Position numbers and translations under genes: made by a program. Positions 12,528-23,068 of a DNA stretch of 64,000 nt are shown piece after piece. The notes under the pieces are model-generated. The model was not told the origin of the DNA and did not search any database. It was given only the letters and a program-made list of their open reading frames with translations. Origin of the DNA: Ilex aquifolium (taxonomy: Eukaryota > Streptophyta > Magnoliopsida > Aquifoliales > Aquifoliaceae); assembly GCA_951799425.1 (NCBI GenBank), contig OX637394.1, forward strand, positions 7,141,501 to 7,205,500, in the 5' to 3' direction. How positions within the stretch are numbered: position 1 is the first letter of the stretch; each line of letters begins with the position of its first letter.

Positions 12528-12903
12528 CAATGGATGCAATACCTTGTGTTTCTTCTGTCAAAATTCATTCTGCTAAGTGCCTGTGAGCAAGAGAGCAAGT
12601 GGATCTACAATGCGTTTTGTGTTATCGAATTTTCAAATGGTAAGCAATGTCTGGAAGATGAAGAACAGATGATGTGGAGAAAGTCTTCCACACCATTGGA
12701 TGCCCTTCAGGGAGATGAAACAACGCAGAGTTTTCATGATCTTTCGCTTTGTCAGATGGACCACTCAGATAACCAGCGTCACCAGGTAAATCATTCGGAC
12801 TCAAGTTCGCTGATCTACCAGCTTGGCCGGGACATCTCAATTAATTGCCTACTATGCTGCTCAAGGTCAGATTATGGATTGGTTGCTTCTTTGAATCGGA
12901 GCT
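12513..12903 (+). pseudogene. truncated F-box/kelch (SKIP11-like) gene fragment
   Basis: The reading frame contains ACEQESKWIYNAFCVIE and NGKQCLEDEE, then SSSLIYQLGRDISINCLL, then CSRSDYGLVASLNRSF. These match in order the N-terminal region and F-box of plant F-box/kelch proteins such as Arabidopsis SKIP11 (an SCF ubiquitin ligase adaptor). Homology stops at LNRSF near 12903. The frame then reads into unrelated sequence and ends at 12935, so all kelch repeats, the substrate-binding propeller, are absent. The normal first residues are also replaced, the frame starting in a hydrophobic stretch. The fragment lies inside a repeat mosaic (10490-13690), which suggests capture by a transposon or partial duplication. 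Whether it is transcribed is unknown; a UTR-like CT-rich stretch precedes it at 11195-11260. Confidence 0.7.
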
Positions 12904-13124
12904 TTTGGATTGTTCATATTTTTTTTCCAATATGAACTTGTGTGCAGCTGCCTGATGAATTATCATAATGCTCAGGCATAATGCCAGGCATAATCAAGCA
13001 TCCCATGTTTGGATTGTTTTTTTTTCTTTATCAAATTGTTTTAAGGCATGGTTGTTTGCCTTTCCCCCATTGTAATCAATTTTTAAGAAATGAAATAAAG
13101 TGTTGATTTGTTTGAAAAAAAAAA

Positions 13125-13465
13125 TTATTAACTTTCCTAAAAATAATTTTTTTATTTTATTTTTGTATGTATATGCGAAAAATGTATAATTTTATTAGGA
13201 TAATCCACCAATCCAAACATAGGATAGGATTGGTTTGGATTGGAATGGATAGAGTCATGGGTAGAATGGTAAACTACTACAAAATTATTTATGTAACCTA
13301 TGGGACCCACTGAATTACACCTTTGTTTCCCAAACAAAGGTTAGGATTGGATATATTCAAAGGTTAGGGTTTTAAAGTGGGTAAGTGGGTTTGGATTGGA
13401 TGGGTTAGGATATAAAAATTGAAATCCTATCCTATCCTAACCCACTACCCAAACACACCCTGTAT
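13125..13465. repeat. dispersed repeat, copy A
   Basis: This segment is similar along its length to 19225-19561. Shared landmarks are CCAAACATAGGATA, ATAGAGTCATGGGTA, GGTAAACTACTA, TTTGTTTCCCAAACAA and the right end ACCCAAACACACCCT. It is rich in short inverted GGAT/ATCC motifs. I read it as a non-autonomous DNA element; the left end is not defined. Confidence 0.65.
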
Positions 13466-13479
13466 CCTTTCTACAAAGG

Positions 13480-13690
13480 TTAAAATTAACCCACCCCTCC
13501 CATGGGTTACAAACCCAGCCTACAGGTTAACAAGAGATCCAAACATATTTACCCCTCATTTCTCGTTGCTTCACTCTCGTCCAAGCTTCACTGAGCTCGT
13601 CAACAAGGGATTGTTGCACAGAGGCGACGAAGAAGACACGGATCCAAGCATCGCTGAATATTCTTCTCTTCGTCTTTAAGGATGATTTTT
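13480..13690. repeat. diverged second copy of the 10940-11130 block
   Basis: Both blocks contain TGGGTTACAAACCCAG, then TATTTACCCCTC, a CT-rich tract, GAGCTCGTC or AAGCTCGTC, and GCACAGAGGCGA followed by GAAGA. The first copy precedes the F-box/kelch fragment. No coding function is evident. Confidence 0.6.
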
Positions 13691-13703
13691 TTTTTTTTTT
13701 TTA

Positions 13704-13783
13704 ATATTGTTCATCTGTTGAACCCCAAGCCCCAACCCATATGATATTGTTCATCTGTTGAACCCCAAGCCCTAACCCATTGC
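13704..13783. repeat. 40-bp tandem duplication
   Basis: Two copies with period 40 (13704-13743 and 13744-13783) share ATATTGTTCATCTGTTGAAC and CCCAAGCCC; the second ends just before the copia element. Confidence 0.85.
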
Positions 13784-13786
13784 TGA

Positions 13787-14003
13787 TAAAGGAATAACAA
13801 AACTTAAAGAAGGTTTTTATATATATCATTCATTGTAGAAGTACAAGTATTTATAGAGAAATTGTTACAGTAAGATTGACACAGATTATTTGATAAGGTT
13901 TGAAGAGATCTATTGTTATCTAAGATATGGGATAAGAGATCTGTTGCTATCCAAGATATGGGATAAGAGATAAGAGAAGTTGAATTAATCATTATCTCTA
14001 TTA
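13787..14003 (-). repeat. copia 3' LTR
   Basis: This is the downstream LTR relative to the minus-strand element. On the + strand it begins TAAAGGAATAAC and ends ATCTCTATTA. A G-rich polypurine tract (GCGGGGGCG on the minus strand, 14012-14004) adjoins its inner edge. Target duplication GCTGA lies at 13782-13786. Confidence 0.95.
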
Positions 14004-17000
14004 CGCCCCCGCAAGGGAAGCGGCCGGCTGAGGAGGCTGAGCTTGTCCCGGAGCAGCTGAAAGCGTGGTGTGGAGATAGGTTTTGTGAGAATGTCGGCAA
14101 TTTGATCCTTTGTTGAAATGTATCGCACATCAAGATTACCTGCAGCCACATAGTCACGCACGAAATGGAATGCAATTTCTATATGCTTCATGCGATTATG
14201 GAAGATCGGATTGGCTGTGAGATAGGTTGCACCAATATTGTCACACCATAAGATCGGGCGGTGAGCCGAAGAAAGGTGGAGTTCTTTGAGAAGGGACTGA
14301 ATCCAAAGCAACTCGGCAGTGGCATCGGCAAGTGCGCGATATTCGGCTTCGGTGCTTGAACGGGCTACAGCCCGTTGTTTTCTAGAGGACCAAGAGATAA
14401 GGTTTTTGCCAAGAAAGATGGCATATCCACTTGTTGATTTTCTATCATCAAGACACCCAGCCCAGTCGGCATCTGAGAAGGCTGAAAGAGTGAAGGATGG
14501 AGAGCGGTTGATAGGAAGACAGAAGTTGATGCTTCCTTTGAGATATCTCAAAATTCGCTTGACGGATGTCCAGTGTAAAACAGTCGGTTGGTGCATGTAT
14601 TGACAAACTTTATTGACTGCGTAGGAGAGGTCCGGCCTTGTGATGGTGACATATTGAAGTGCACCAACGATACTCCGATAAAGAGTGGGATCCTCAAAAG
14701 GGTCACTGTCATTATGCCGAAGTTTCGTAGAAGGAGAAAATGGATTGGACAGAGGTTTCGCTCCATCCATGGTACATCGTTTTAAGAGGTCCACAATGTA
14801 CTGTTGTTGGCTGAGAAGAAGGCCTGTTGAAGTACGTAGAACTTCGATGCCAAGAAAGAAGCCAAGTGGACCAAGATCTTTTATAGAAAATTCCTTGCTG
14901 AGTTGAGTGATGAGAGAATGGATGGATGTGGAGGAGCTTCCTGTGATAATTAAGTCATCAACATAAACCAACACATAAATCACGGAGTTGGAGTCAAGAC
15001 GAATAAACAGAGAAGTGTCTGTTTGGGAGGAGGTGAAGCCTTGACCAAGAAGAAAATTACTCAGCCGGGCAAACCAAGCACGGGGTGCTTGCTTGAGCCC
15101 ATATAAGGATTTCCAAAGCCGGCATATATGATTGGGAAATTGAGGATCAACGAAACCCAGAGGTTGTGTCATATAGACGACCTCATTGAGAGTGCCATGT
15201 AAGAATGCATTGTTGACATCTAGTTGCCGGATTGGCCAACCGCGGCAGGTGGCAATGCTTAAAACAGTCCGTATGGTGACTGGTTTAATGACCGGACTAA
15301 ACGTTGCAGTGTAGTCAATGCCCTCTTGTTGATGAAAGCCTTTGGCGACAAGACGTGCTTTGTAGCGCTCAATTGTTCCATCGGCTTTTCGTTTAATTCG
15401 AAATATCCATTTGCAGCCGATAACATTATGATGAGGTTGAGGAGGTTCAAGTGTCCAAGTGCCATTTTTAATCAACGCATTGAGTTCGTCTGTCATGGCA
15501 GTGCGCCAGACGGGAATGCGAGAGGCAGCAGTGACTCCAGATGGAATGATTTCAGATGGGGATTGGCTGAGGTAACATTGAGGCAATGGGTATTTAGATG
15601 TAAAGTTTATGATTTTGGGACGACGAGTACCGTCGTGAGATCGAGTGACCATTGAATGGGTGTTACTAGGTGGTTTAGAATGAACGGGTTCTGTAGGTGT
15701 GGAATTTGAGTGTATTGGCACCGGGGCAGTGGAGGTTTGTTGAAGGAAAGGTTGAACGGGATCAGGTTGGGCCATAGAGGTGAAATCAGTGATGGTAGCT
15801 GTTGGACAGTGTGGTTGGGCAGTAATAGCAGTAGTAAATGTTGGAACAAGAGGCGGAGAGGGGAGTATAGTAGAGATAGGCAATGAAGGCTGAGTGGAGA
15901 GAGCTGTTTGTTGATCTGCAAAAGGGAACAAAGCTTCATTAAAAATGACATTACGTGAAACGTAAATTTTTCGAAGGGCTGGATCGAAGCAGCGATAACC
16001 ATGATGGGAGGAGCTATAACCAAGGAACACACATTGGGTTGAACGGTATTCAAATTTGTGGTGACGATAAGGGCGCAAACATGGATAACACGCACAACCG
16101 AAAACCTTTAGAAATTGATAGTCCGGCGTCTGTTTGAATAATTTGAATAGCGGAGTATCATTATTAAGCACCGGAGTTGGGAGGCGATTAATAAGATATG
16201 TCGCTGTTTCAAATGCAAAATTCCAAAATAAGAATGGAAGGGAAGCCTGAGCCAATAAAGCTAATCCTGTTTCGACAATATGGCGGTGTTTGCGTTCAGC
16301 CGTTCCATTTTGTTGATGAGTGTGCGGACAGGAGACCCGATGCCCAATGCCCTGATGGGCAAGATAAGAAGATACCGAACGGTATTCACCACCCCAATCA
16401 CTATGTAAAAACTTTATCTTGCGGGAAAATAAATTTTCTACTAAAGACCGAAATTTGATGAAGCAAGGCAATACATCACTTTTGTTAGATAAAGGAAACA
16501 GCCATGTATATTTGCTAAAGGCATCGACAAAATGAACATAGTAACGATGCCCAAGGAAGGATTGCACAGGGGCTGGACCCCAAACATCGGAGTAAATAAT
16601 GTGCAAGGGTTCCATAACTGGAGTTGACGGATTTGGAAATGGGAGGGCATGGCTCTTTCCTTTTTGGCAAGCATCACAGATCATTTTAGCTGGACTGGGG
16701 CTGAATGGTTCATCAAGGTGCTTCAAGATATTGCGAACTGTTCGAAGAGCTGGATGGCCGAGTCGTTGGTGCCAACGATCATGTGCATCATGAAGGAGGG
16801 CAACCTTATTGGTAGCCTTATTGATTTGAAGCTTGTAGAGACCGTCAGTGCTCGGGCCTTGGAGTAAAATCCTCCCCGTGGTATTGTCCTTAACACAAAA
16901 ATGAGAGGAATGAAATTCAAACCAACACTGATTATCCTTGGCAAACTTATGAACGGAAAGAAGATTTCGTTGAATGCTTGGAACATGAAGAATGTCATTT

Positions 17001-18205
17001 AAGACAAAAGAGGAGTTGTTCTGGGATAGGGAAGAGGTACCGAGATTATGAATTTTCAAACCTGTTCCATTACCCACTCTGACGGTATCATTTCCATGAT
17101 ATTCAGTTGAGACATTTAAATTGGAGAGATCCGATGTGAGGTGATGGGTGGCGCCACTATCTGGGTACCAATGATCCGAGCTAGGTGATGGGTGAGAGAC
17201 ATTATAGGCCTGTGCAGATGGAATTGAACTTGTTGGTATGGATGTGTATTGGAAAGCCTCATTATATCGGTTGTGACATTGAAGTGCGACATGGCCTATA
17301 CGGTTGCAGACCTGGCAGATGGGTTTGGAGGGTGAAGGTGAACCATTGAAGGTTGTGGCTGCTGAATTGGAGAAATTGTTGCTGTTGAATTGGCGACCAC
17401 GACCGCGACCTCCACGATACGAATGTCGCCCGCGACCTCGATTCTGCTGGTAGTGTTTGGGAGGCGGAGGAGAGGATGTGGGATGGTTGCGCTGTGCAAT
17501 GTTGGCAGTGGGATTGAGGTCAGTGGCAGCAGCATCATGAGAAATACGAAATTCTTCAGACATAAGATGGCCGAGAAGGTCAGCAAGTGAAAGAGACTCG
17601 GTGCGAGTGGCGATTGTGGTGCGAAATGGCCCATACTCAGAGGGTAGGCCCCCAAGGATATAGAGTATGAGATCTTCATTCGAAACAGGGCGTTCCGCAG
17701 AGGCAAGTTGGTGAGCAATATGTTTTGCTCGATAAAAGTACTTATGAATTGAGTCTGGTCCCTTTTTGAGGGCTTGTAACTCCATGCGAAGTTGAAGAAT
17801 CCGCGCGCGAGAGTGAGCGGCATATGAAGCCGCTAGGGCAGCCCATACGGCATGGGATGTATTGAGCCCAATAATTTGAGCATGGACCTCTTCAGTTAAG
17901 GAAGAGATGAGCCAGCCCAAAAGGAGCTGATCCTGGCGTTCCCATGCAATGTATTCCGGGTTGACATTAGTAGTTGAACCAGATGTTATAGTCTCGGGAG
18001 GACACTGAATGGTGCCATCAACATAGCCGAGAAGCTGGTGACCGCGGAGATGCGGCATAATTTGTGAAACCCATATGGGGTAGTTGGTTTCTGTGAGTTT
18101 TGTAGCAAGAATGGCTGTGTGAGCATTTGGCATAGGAAAGGTGGGATGGACAGCCGAAGGTTGCTGCCTTGTTGTATTTTCAGCATCTGTGGAAGAGCTG
18201 CTCAT
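13985..18205 (-). CDS. copia Gag-Pol polyprotein, intact
   Basis: The single 1406-aa ORF encodes all copia domains in copia order. Gag (about 1-330) ends in a CCHC knuckle, CQVCNRIGHVALQCHNR. Protease has its Asp in WYPDSGATHHLTSD. Integrase follows, with an HHCC finger (HQRLGHPALRT ... CDACQKGKS) and a catalytic core with Asp in YSDVWGP, Asp in HSDWGGEY and Glu in NGTAERKHRH. Reverse transcriptase has the active site YVDDLIITGSS. RNase H has SSTEAEYRALADATAELLW. The stop lies inside the 3' LTR, so the last few codons are LTR-derived. The start is the first ATG after a short leader that follows the primer-binding site. All catalytic residues I checked are present and there is no internal stop. 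The product would be cleaved by its own protease into particle, reverse transcriptase and integrase proteins. Confidence 0.95.
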   Translation of the reverse strand: MSSSSTDAENTTRQQPSAVHPTFPMPNAHTAILATKLTETNYPIWVSQIMPHLRGHQLLGYVDGTIQCPPETITSGSTTNVNPEYIAWERQDQLLLGWLISSLTEEVHAQIIGLNTSHAVWAALAASYAAHSRARILQLRMELQALKKGPDSIHKYFYRAKHIAHQLASAERPVSNEDLILYILGGLPSEYGPFRTTIATRTESLSLADLLGHLMSEEFRISHDAAATDLNPTANIAQRNHPTSSPPPPKHYQQNRGRGRHSYRGGRGRGRQFNSNNFSNSAATTFNGSPSPSKPICQVCNRIGHVALQCHNRYNEAFQYTSIPTSSIPSAQAYNVSHPSPSSDHWYPDSGATHHLTSDLSNLNVSTEYHGNDTVRVGNGTGLKIHNLGTSSLSQNNSSFVLNDILHVPSIQRNLLSVHKFAKDNQCWFEFHSSHFCVKDNTTGRILLQGPSTDGLYKLQINKATNKVALLHDAHDRWHQRLGHPALRTVRNILKHLDEPFSPSPAKMICDACQKGKSHALPFPNPSTPVMEPLHIIYSDVWGPAPVQSFLGHRYYVHFVDAFSKYTWLFPLSNKSDVLPCFIKFRSLVENLFSRKIKFLHSDWGGEYRSVSSYLAHQGIGHRVSCPHTHQQNGTAERKHRHIVETGLALLAQASLPFLFWNFAFETATYLINRLPTPVLNNDTPLFKLFKQTPDYQFLKVFGCACYPCLRPYRHHKFEYRSTQCVFLGYSSSHHGYRCFDPALRKIYVSRNVIFNEALFPFADQQTALSTQPSLPISTILPSPPLVPTFTTAITAQPHCPTATITDFTSMAQPDPVQPFLQQTSTAPVPIHSNSTPTEPVHSKPPSNTHSMVTRSHDGTRRPKIINFTSKYPLPQCYLSQSPSEIIPSGVTAASRIPVWRTAMTDELNALIKNGTWTLEPPQPHHNVIGCKWIFRIKRKADGTIERYKARLVAKGFHQQEGIDYTATFSPVIKPVTIRTVLSIATCRGWPIRQLDVNNAFLHGTLNEVVYMTQPLGFVDPQFPNHICRLWKSLYGLKQAPRAWFARLSNFLLGQGFTSSQTDTSLFIRLDSNSVIYVLVYVDDLIITGSSSTSIHSLITQLSKEFSIKDLGPLGFFLGIEVLRTSTGLLLSQQQYIVDLLKRCTMDGAKPLSNPFSPSTKLRHNDSDPFEDPTLYRSIVGALQYVTITRPDLSYAVNKVCQYMHQPTVLHWTSVKRILRYLKGSINFCLPINRSPSFTLSAFSDADWAGCLDDRKSTSGYAIFLGKNLISWSSRKQRAVARSSTEAEYRALADATAELLWIQSLLKELHLSSAHRPILWCDNIGATYLTANPIFHNRMKHIEIAFHFVRDYVAAGNLDVRYISTKDQIADILTKPISTPRFQLLRDKLSLLSRPLPLRGRNRDND

Positions 18206-18246
18206 GTTGAAGAAGATGGAATATTAAAGAACAGGGTAGGAGTTTA

Positions 18247-18258
18247 GCTCTGATACCA
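18247..18258 (-). other. copia primer-binding site
   Basis: On the minus strand TGGTATCAGAGC follows the 5' LTR directly. It is the standard plant copia primer site, complementary to the 3' end of initiator tRNA-Met. Confidence 0.9.
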
Positions 18259-18475
18259 TAAAGGAATAACAAAACTTAAAGAAGGTTTTTATATATATCA
18301 TTCATTGTAGAAGTACAAGTATTTATAGAGAAATTGTTACAGTAAGATTGACACAGATTATTTGATAAGGTTTGAAGAGATCTATTGTTATCTAAGATAT
18401 GGGATAAGAGATCTGTTGCTATCCAAGATATGGGATAAGAGATAAGAAAAGTTGAATTAATCATTATCTCTATTA
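18259..18475 (-). repeat. copia 5' LTR
   Basis: This is the promoter-bearing LTR of the minus-strand element. It matches 13787-14003 except at 18448. Target duplication GCTGA lies at 18476-18480. Confidence 0.95.
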
Positions 18476-18480
18476 GCTGA

Positions 18481-20099
18481 AAATGGTGTTGCTGGTATAT
18501 GAGTGAGAAGTCCAAAGGATTTTCGATGAACAATAACAAAGAGATGGATTTGTCGGGTGATGAGAGAGAAACTAGATTTATTGATGTAAAAGAGGGAAAA
18601 TATGAAAGGTTTTGGGGGTTGAGGGAATCAGCTAGAAATTCCCTGGGAAAGAAGAGCATGGATGTGAGTAGGCTTTTGAGCTGGGTGCTATCTTTTGTTT
18701 AATTTGGTATGGCTGCAAGTTTTGTTTCAAATTGTAAAAGGCGTTCAGTGATGTGGAGAAGAGAAGGCATGGAAAAAACTAGAAAAAGAAAGTGGATGTG
18801 GAGAATGGTGGTTCTCTGGTATGGGAAGTGAGGAAGCAGATGGAAAAAGAGGGGAATTTGGTTCAGTGAAGTAAAGAATAATTTCTCATAAAAAAAAGGG
18901 AGAATTACACTTAGACACTGAGATTTGTCACTTCATCACTCAGGCCACTTGACGTTTGAAATATTACACACAGACCTCTTAAAGTTTGTACGCGCGTAAT
19001 ATTTAGATCCCTACACTTAGCCTCCTACTGTAAATATATCAGTTAATAAATTACAACTAGACCCCCTGAAGTTTGTAAATATATATTATTTAGACCCTTT
19101 AAGTTTAAAATGTTATAATTTGACCAAAAATATTTCAATCAAAAATAAAATATCAAATATTTTAAATTTTACAATAAAAATTCATGTTATATTTATATTT
19201 TATTGAAATAAAATCAAAAATAAAAATTTAATTTTTTCTTAAAAAATCGTAATTAGTATATATGTTATTATGTATATGTGAAAAATATTTAATTTAGTTA
19301 GGATAAGTAACAAATCCAAACATAGGATATGATTAGATTTGATTGAATAGAGTCATGGGTATAATGGTAAACTACTATAAAATATTTGATGTAATTTATG
19401 GGGCTCACACAAATACATATTTGTTTCCCAAACAAGGGGTTGGATTGGATGATATACCTAACCTTGGATTGTAAGTGGATGAGTGGGTTTGGATCGGATG
19501 GGTTAGGATATAAAAAAAGATATTCTACCCTATCCAGTCCAGCTACCCAAACACACCCTAAAAGCAGAAGGATAATTCAGCCATTAATCTCCTTAATACC
19601 ATTGGTAACCAAAATCAAAAAAATAATACCACCTCCTAGGTGATATAATATATATTCATCTATATGGGTTTATGGTTACTGTAGTTAGCAGGTCGGTATT
19701 GCAACCCAAAAAATAGTATTACACAAAAAAGGCAAGGCAAATAAGGTACTACTGAACTCTACGTACTATTTTCTCTAATTTCACCTCCTTAATACAACCA
19801 TTATCCTTAAAACGAACATGCCCTAAAAACCTTCTTAAATAAATTCATTTATATTAATTCAAACATTTTAACCCACAAAATGTTCGGTTGGAGACTATTT
19901 GTGTAAAATATATATTTATCCCTAGTAAACCCAAATAAAAATACCATACATGGGTTTGGATTGAACTAAGTTGGTACTTGGTAATTTTAATACACATACC
20001 ATCATTCAATTTTTCATCAAAACAAAGTGTTACATAGAATAAGAATGAATCTACAACTTTTTAATATTTGAACCAAACAAAATATAAAGGGAATATAAT
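18481..20099. other. spacer between copia and Harbinger elements
   Basis: A + strand ORF at 18499-18702 (67 codons, starting MSEKSKGFSMNNN) has no family I recognise and no clear continuation across the copia insertion. At 18900-19110 a phrase pattern (TTAGACAC, CAGACCTCTTAAAGTTTGTA, TAGACCCCCTGAAGTTTGTA) repeats, as in dispersed plant repeats. A copy of the 13125-13465 repeat occupies 19225-19561. I see no supported gene. Confidence 0.5.
19225..19561. repeat. dispersed repeat, copy B
   Basis: It is similar along its length to 13125-13465, including the shared right end ACCCAAACACACCCT. It is diverged by many substitutions and small indels. Confidence 0.65.
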
Positions 20100-20455
20100 T
20101 TAGGTTGCGTTTAGTAACGTTTTCAGTTTTCAGTTTTTTAAAAAATAAAAACTGAAATGGTTTTCTGTTTTCAGTTTATAAAAAATGAAAACCGAAAACC
20201 TGTTTGGTTTATATTTTCTGTTATAAAAAAAATGAAAACAGAAACAGAAAACTTGTTTGATAAACATTTCTAAATTATTTTATGAACAACTTATTTACAC
20301 CATACACTTCCATGCTAGTTTAACTGTAAAAATAACATAATATAAGGATAACATATTCAAGCATAACATAATTCATAAGCATCCATACTACAAATATATC
20401 CCATAATTTACAAACATCCAAGATAACAATCCATATACACCAAAAACCATATGTC

Positions 20456-21816
20456 TCAATGTCCAACACTTGCCCACAACTCATTGGCAATGCAATCTCG
20501 CACACGAGCCATTTGACGAATCTGAGTTTGACTGATATCTACTTCAATCGGGTTCTGTGAAGTCGATCCTACATTATCATCCAACATTTCTTCATTATTG
20601 AACTCATCAAATAATTGATCTTGAGCAGCGTGCATTCTAATGAAATTGTGAACTGTACAACAAGATGTTGGAATGTATTTTTTGTGTTCTTATAGGGTAA
20701 GGGGGCATTTGTTTGAGAATGGAAAACTGAGCCTTTAGCACTCCAAAGCAACGCTCAATGACATTCCGAAGTAATGAGTGACGATAATTGAATAGCTCTA
20801 TCTTACTCCTTGGACGTCGGTCACTACCTCTATAGTCACGTAAATGATATCTCTCACCATGATACGGTGACAAAAACTCAGGCATGTTCGTATATCCAGC
20901 ATTAATAACATAATACTTATCTGGCAACTGGTACACATGTACAGTAAGTGATAAATTATAAATTTTACGAATGAAAATAAAGGTCACAATGAATAATATT
21001 ACCTCCTTCAGGCATTGGGAAATTGTTTTCTGGATTGTTAATGGACTCAATAAATACTCTCGAGTCATTAGCAGTTCCTTCTCAACCACTCATAACAAAT
21101 GTGAATCGCATGTCAAACGAACCTGCACACATGACATTTTGTGTTGGTTCAACTTTCTTTCCATGGTATGGGATTTGCTTACTCACTGGTACACGTGCGT
21201 CAACATGAGTTCCATTTATAGCACCAATACAATTCTAAAACATAATAGAATGTTAATATACATAATGATGTGTATAACAAATAATAAGAAATAGAAGATA
21301 CATTACCTTGAAGAATGGATAATAGTTATGATTATGTCGAATCTGAGGTGGAACAACATGGAAATCAGGAGGTTTGATAATGTGCACTCCAAGTCGACAA
21401 ACTGCTTTCAAGACTCGATGAAAGTATGTGGAAATAGTGGGACCTGAATGTTGGAATCTCTCTGCTACCAAACGGACTCTCTCATTGTGAGATATAATCA
21501 GTAAAAAAATAGTTATTTGTTCTTGAACTGTCACATACCTAGAGTTTGTCAAATTCCCCTTACTTTTTAGTTCTTCACAAAACAAAATAAACACATGGGG
21601 GTCCATCCGAAATTGATCATAACACCTGTCCTCATGTCCATGCAATATTTCTAGAACATAGTCATGACATTTAAGAATAGAGGTTCTACATTGTTTTTTA
21701 TCAAAAATTCTATCAAGTTGCTCTACGAGTAATAACATTACACACATAACTATCTCATACTCCTCCTCGTCCTCCTCAATCAATTGAATGACATCATTCG
21801 AGTTCATCATATCCAT
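20456..21816 (-). pseudogene. Harbinger transposase (DDE_Tnp_4), inactivated
   Basis: The minus-strand coding sequence starts near MDMMNSNDVIQ at 21816, passes two apparent small introns (about 21306-21240 and 21000-20930), and ends at ELWASVGH with a TGA at 20456. The helix-turn-helix region before the catalytic core includes HNERVRLVAERFQHSG. In the core, the first catalytic position reads GAINGTH where the family has Asp, a loss of that residue. The second, TANDSRVF, is kept. The third, NVIERCFGVLKAQF, keeps Glu. An in-frame TGA replaces the Trp expected before EGTANDSRV. A frameshift separates the core from the C-terminal tail containing VHNFIRMHAAQDQLFDEF. Enzyme activity is therefore excluded. 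Confidence 0.88.
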
Positions 21817-22008
21817 AAAAAGTACCTAATACAATAACAATAAATAATGATTAAACCAAACCAACGATATACTATTCCACAAAACATTGAAGTCATCACA
21901 AAACAAAAAAAAACACATTGACCAACAACCAAAGGTTAAAATTAGTTTGTTAAAGGTACAAAACATGGTTTAAAGTCATCACAAAAAATATAGCCATGAC
22001 CTAACACA

Positions 22009-23068
22009 TCACAGATTCATGACTACACCCCTCTTCCGATGATCAGGCAACTCCAAGAACACTTTCCGCCACACCGCATCATCACGCATCAATTTTAAGG
22101 CTTTTGTATAAGTCGCATCATCAATGTCCTCAAGATAGTTCAAAGCGTCAATGCAGTCTTTCAACAAGTCTGGATGTGGGTCAATCGTAGTCACCGAATC
22201 AACCATAGAGTCTGCACAAGTCGATGACGAACCAACACTTGCCATTCTTTTCTCATAGAACTCCGACCTTACATTTGCAGATTCAGCTAACATGTTTAGT
22301 GCATTGGTAAGGGCACGAGTACAAGAATCTTTCTTTGTACGCCGACTACGATTAAGAGTGATAGAGCGGCTTCGATTACGATTGATAACAGTTGGATTAT
22401 CATCCACATTGTCATCAGCATTTTCATATTCCTCATCATCTTTTGGGTCATAATTGGGGTCATGTTCATCATCAGATGGAGGCTTGGTTGAAGGGTAAGC
22501 ATGTTCACCAGTTGTCGTTGTGTCACCATAGATTATACACAATGCATCATAATGTGGACAACCATTTTTCTTGAATTTTCTGGCATGCTTATTGACCTAA
22601 CAATATAAGATTATTATAAAAACACATTCTAGTAATGGCCATTTAATGAAAATCATATCACATTTGAACACAATAAAAATTTATACCTTGAACAAATTTT
22701 TTCACACATCATCTGGCAGAGTCACTGTCCCTTTCTCTGGAACCCAACCAACTCTCGTAATTTCATTAACTAGTTTGTGGAAATCACCCCATACTCGCCT
22801 CAAATGATTAAACTTATTCTTAAGTTGCTCATGGTTATATACTCATGATTATATGAATACCCCAGTTCGGCTTTTCAGTTCCTCAAGAATGTAGTTCCAC
22901 GTTTCTCTTTTGAATGTATTAGTACCTCTATTTCCTTTTGCAACCTGCTCATCCATTAAATCTATAAAAATTGCCTCACTCTTAGCAGGCCATGGAGTAT
23001 CAGATTTGGTGGATTGAACCTCAACCACAATGTCACTACCTACATTGCCTTACATTGGTATTCGCCAT
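22009..23068 (-). pseudogene. Harbinger Myb/SANT-like accessory protein, inactivated
   Basis: It lies upstream of the transposase in the same orientation, the usual companion gene whose product brings transposase to the ends. A start MANTNV is seen at 23068, followed by an apparent 1-nt insertion. A Myb/SANT-like (PF12776-type) domain follows: DTPWPAKSEAIFIDLM, TNTFKRETWNYILEEL, LKNKFNHLRRVWGDFHKL and ITRVGWVPEKGTVTLPDD. In-frame stops lie near 22840-22850, and one falls after LPDDV where Trp is expected. The last open stretch (177 codons to 22009) contains an acidic region and a basic RNRSRSITLNRSRRTKK patch that may have been a nuclear localisation signal. Confidence 0.82.

Larger units (their letters stand above)
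13787..18475 (-). mobile_element. young full-length Ty1/copia retrotransposon
   Basis: The 4689-bp element is read on the minus strand. It has two 217-bp LTRs that differ at one position by eye (13976 vs 18448), a perfect 5-bp target duplication (GCTGA on the + strand at 13782-13786 and 18476-18480), a tRNA-Met-type primer site and an uninterrupted 1406-codon ORF. Everything needed for autonomous transposition appears intact. The LTR ends are TA...TA rather than TG...CA. Small size and short LTRs suggest the Ale/Retrofit lineage (inference). Near-identical LTRs indicate recent insertion. Confidence 0.95.

Noticed and set aside
10753-13465. Single 2.7-kb TIR transposon from 10753 to 13465
   Set aside because: The 20-bp inverted ends match, but no convincing target duplication is present, and the right end belongs to a repeat (13125-13465) that also occurs alone at 19225-19561. 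I treat the region as a mosaic instead.
14319-18190. Plus-strand and alternate-frame ORFs across the copia element
   Set aside because: All overlap the 1406-codon polyprotein and have no independent domains.
18499-18702. 67-codon ORF to the right of the copia element as a gene
   Set aside because: There is no homology I recognise, no splice context and no matching sequence on the other side of the insertion.
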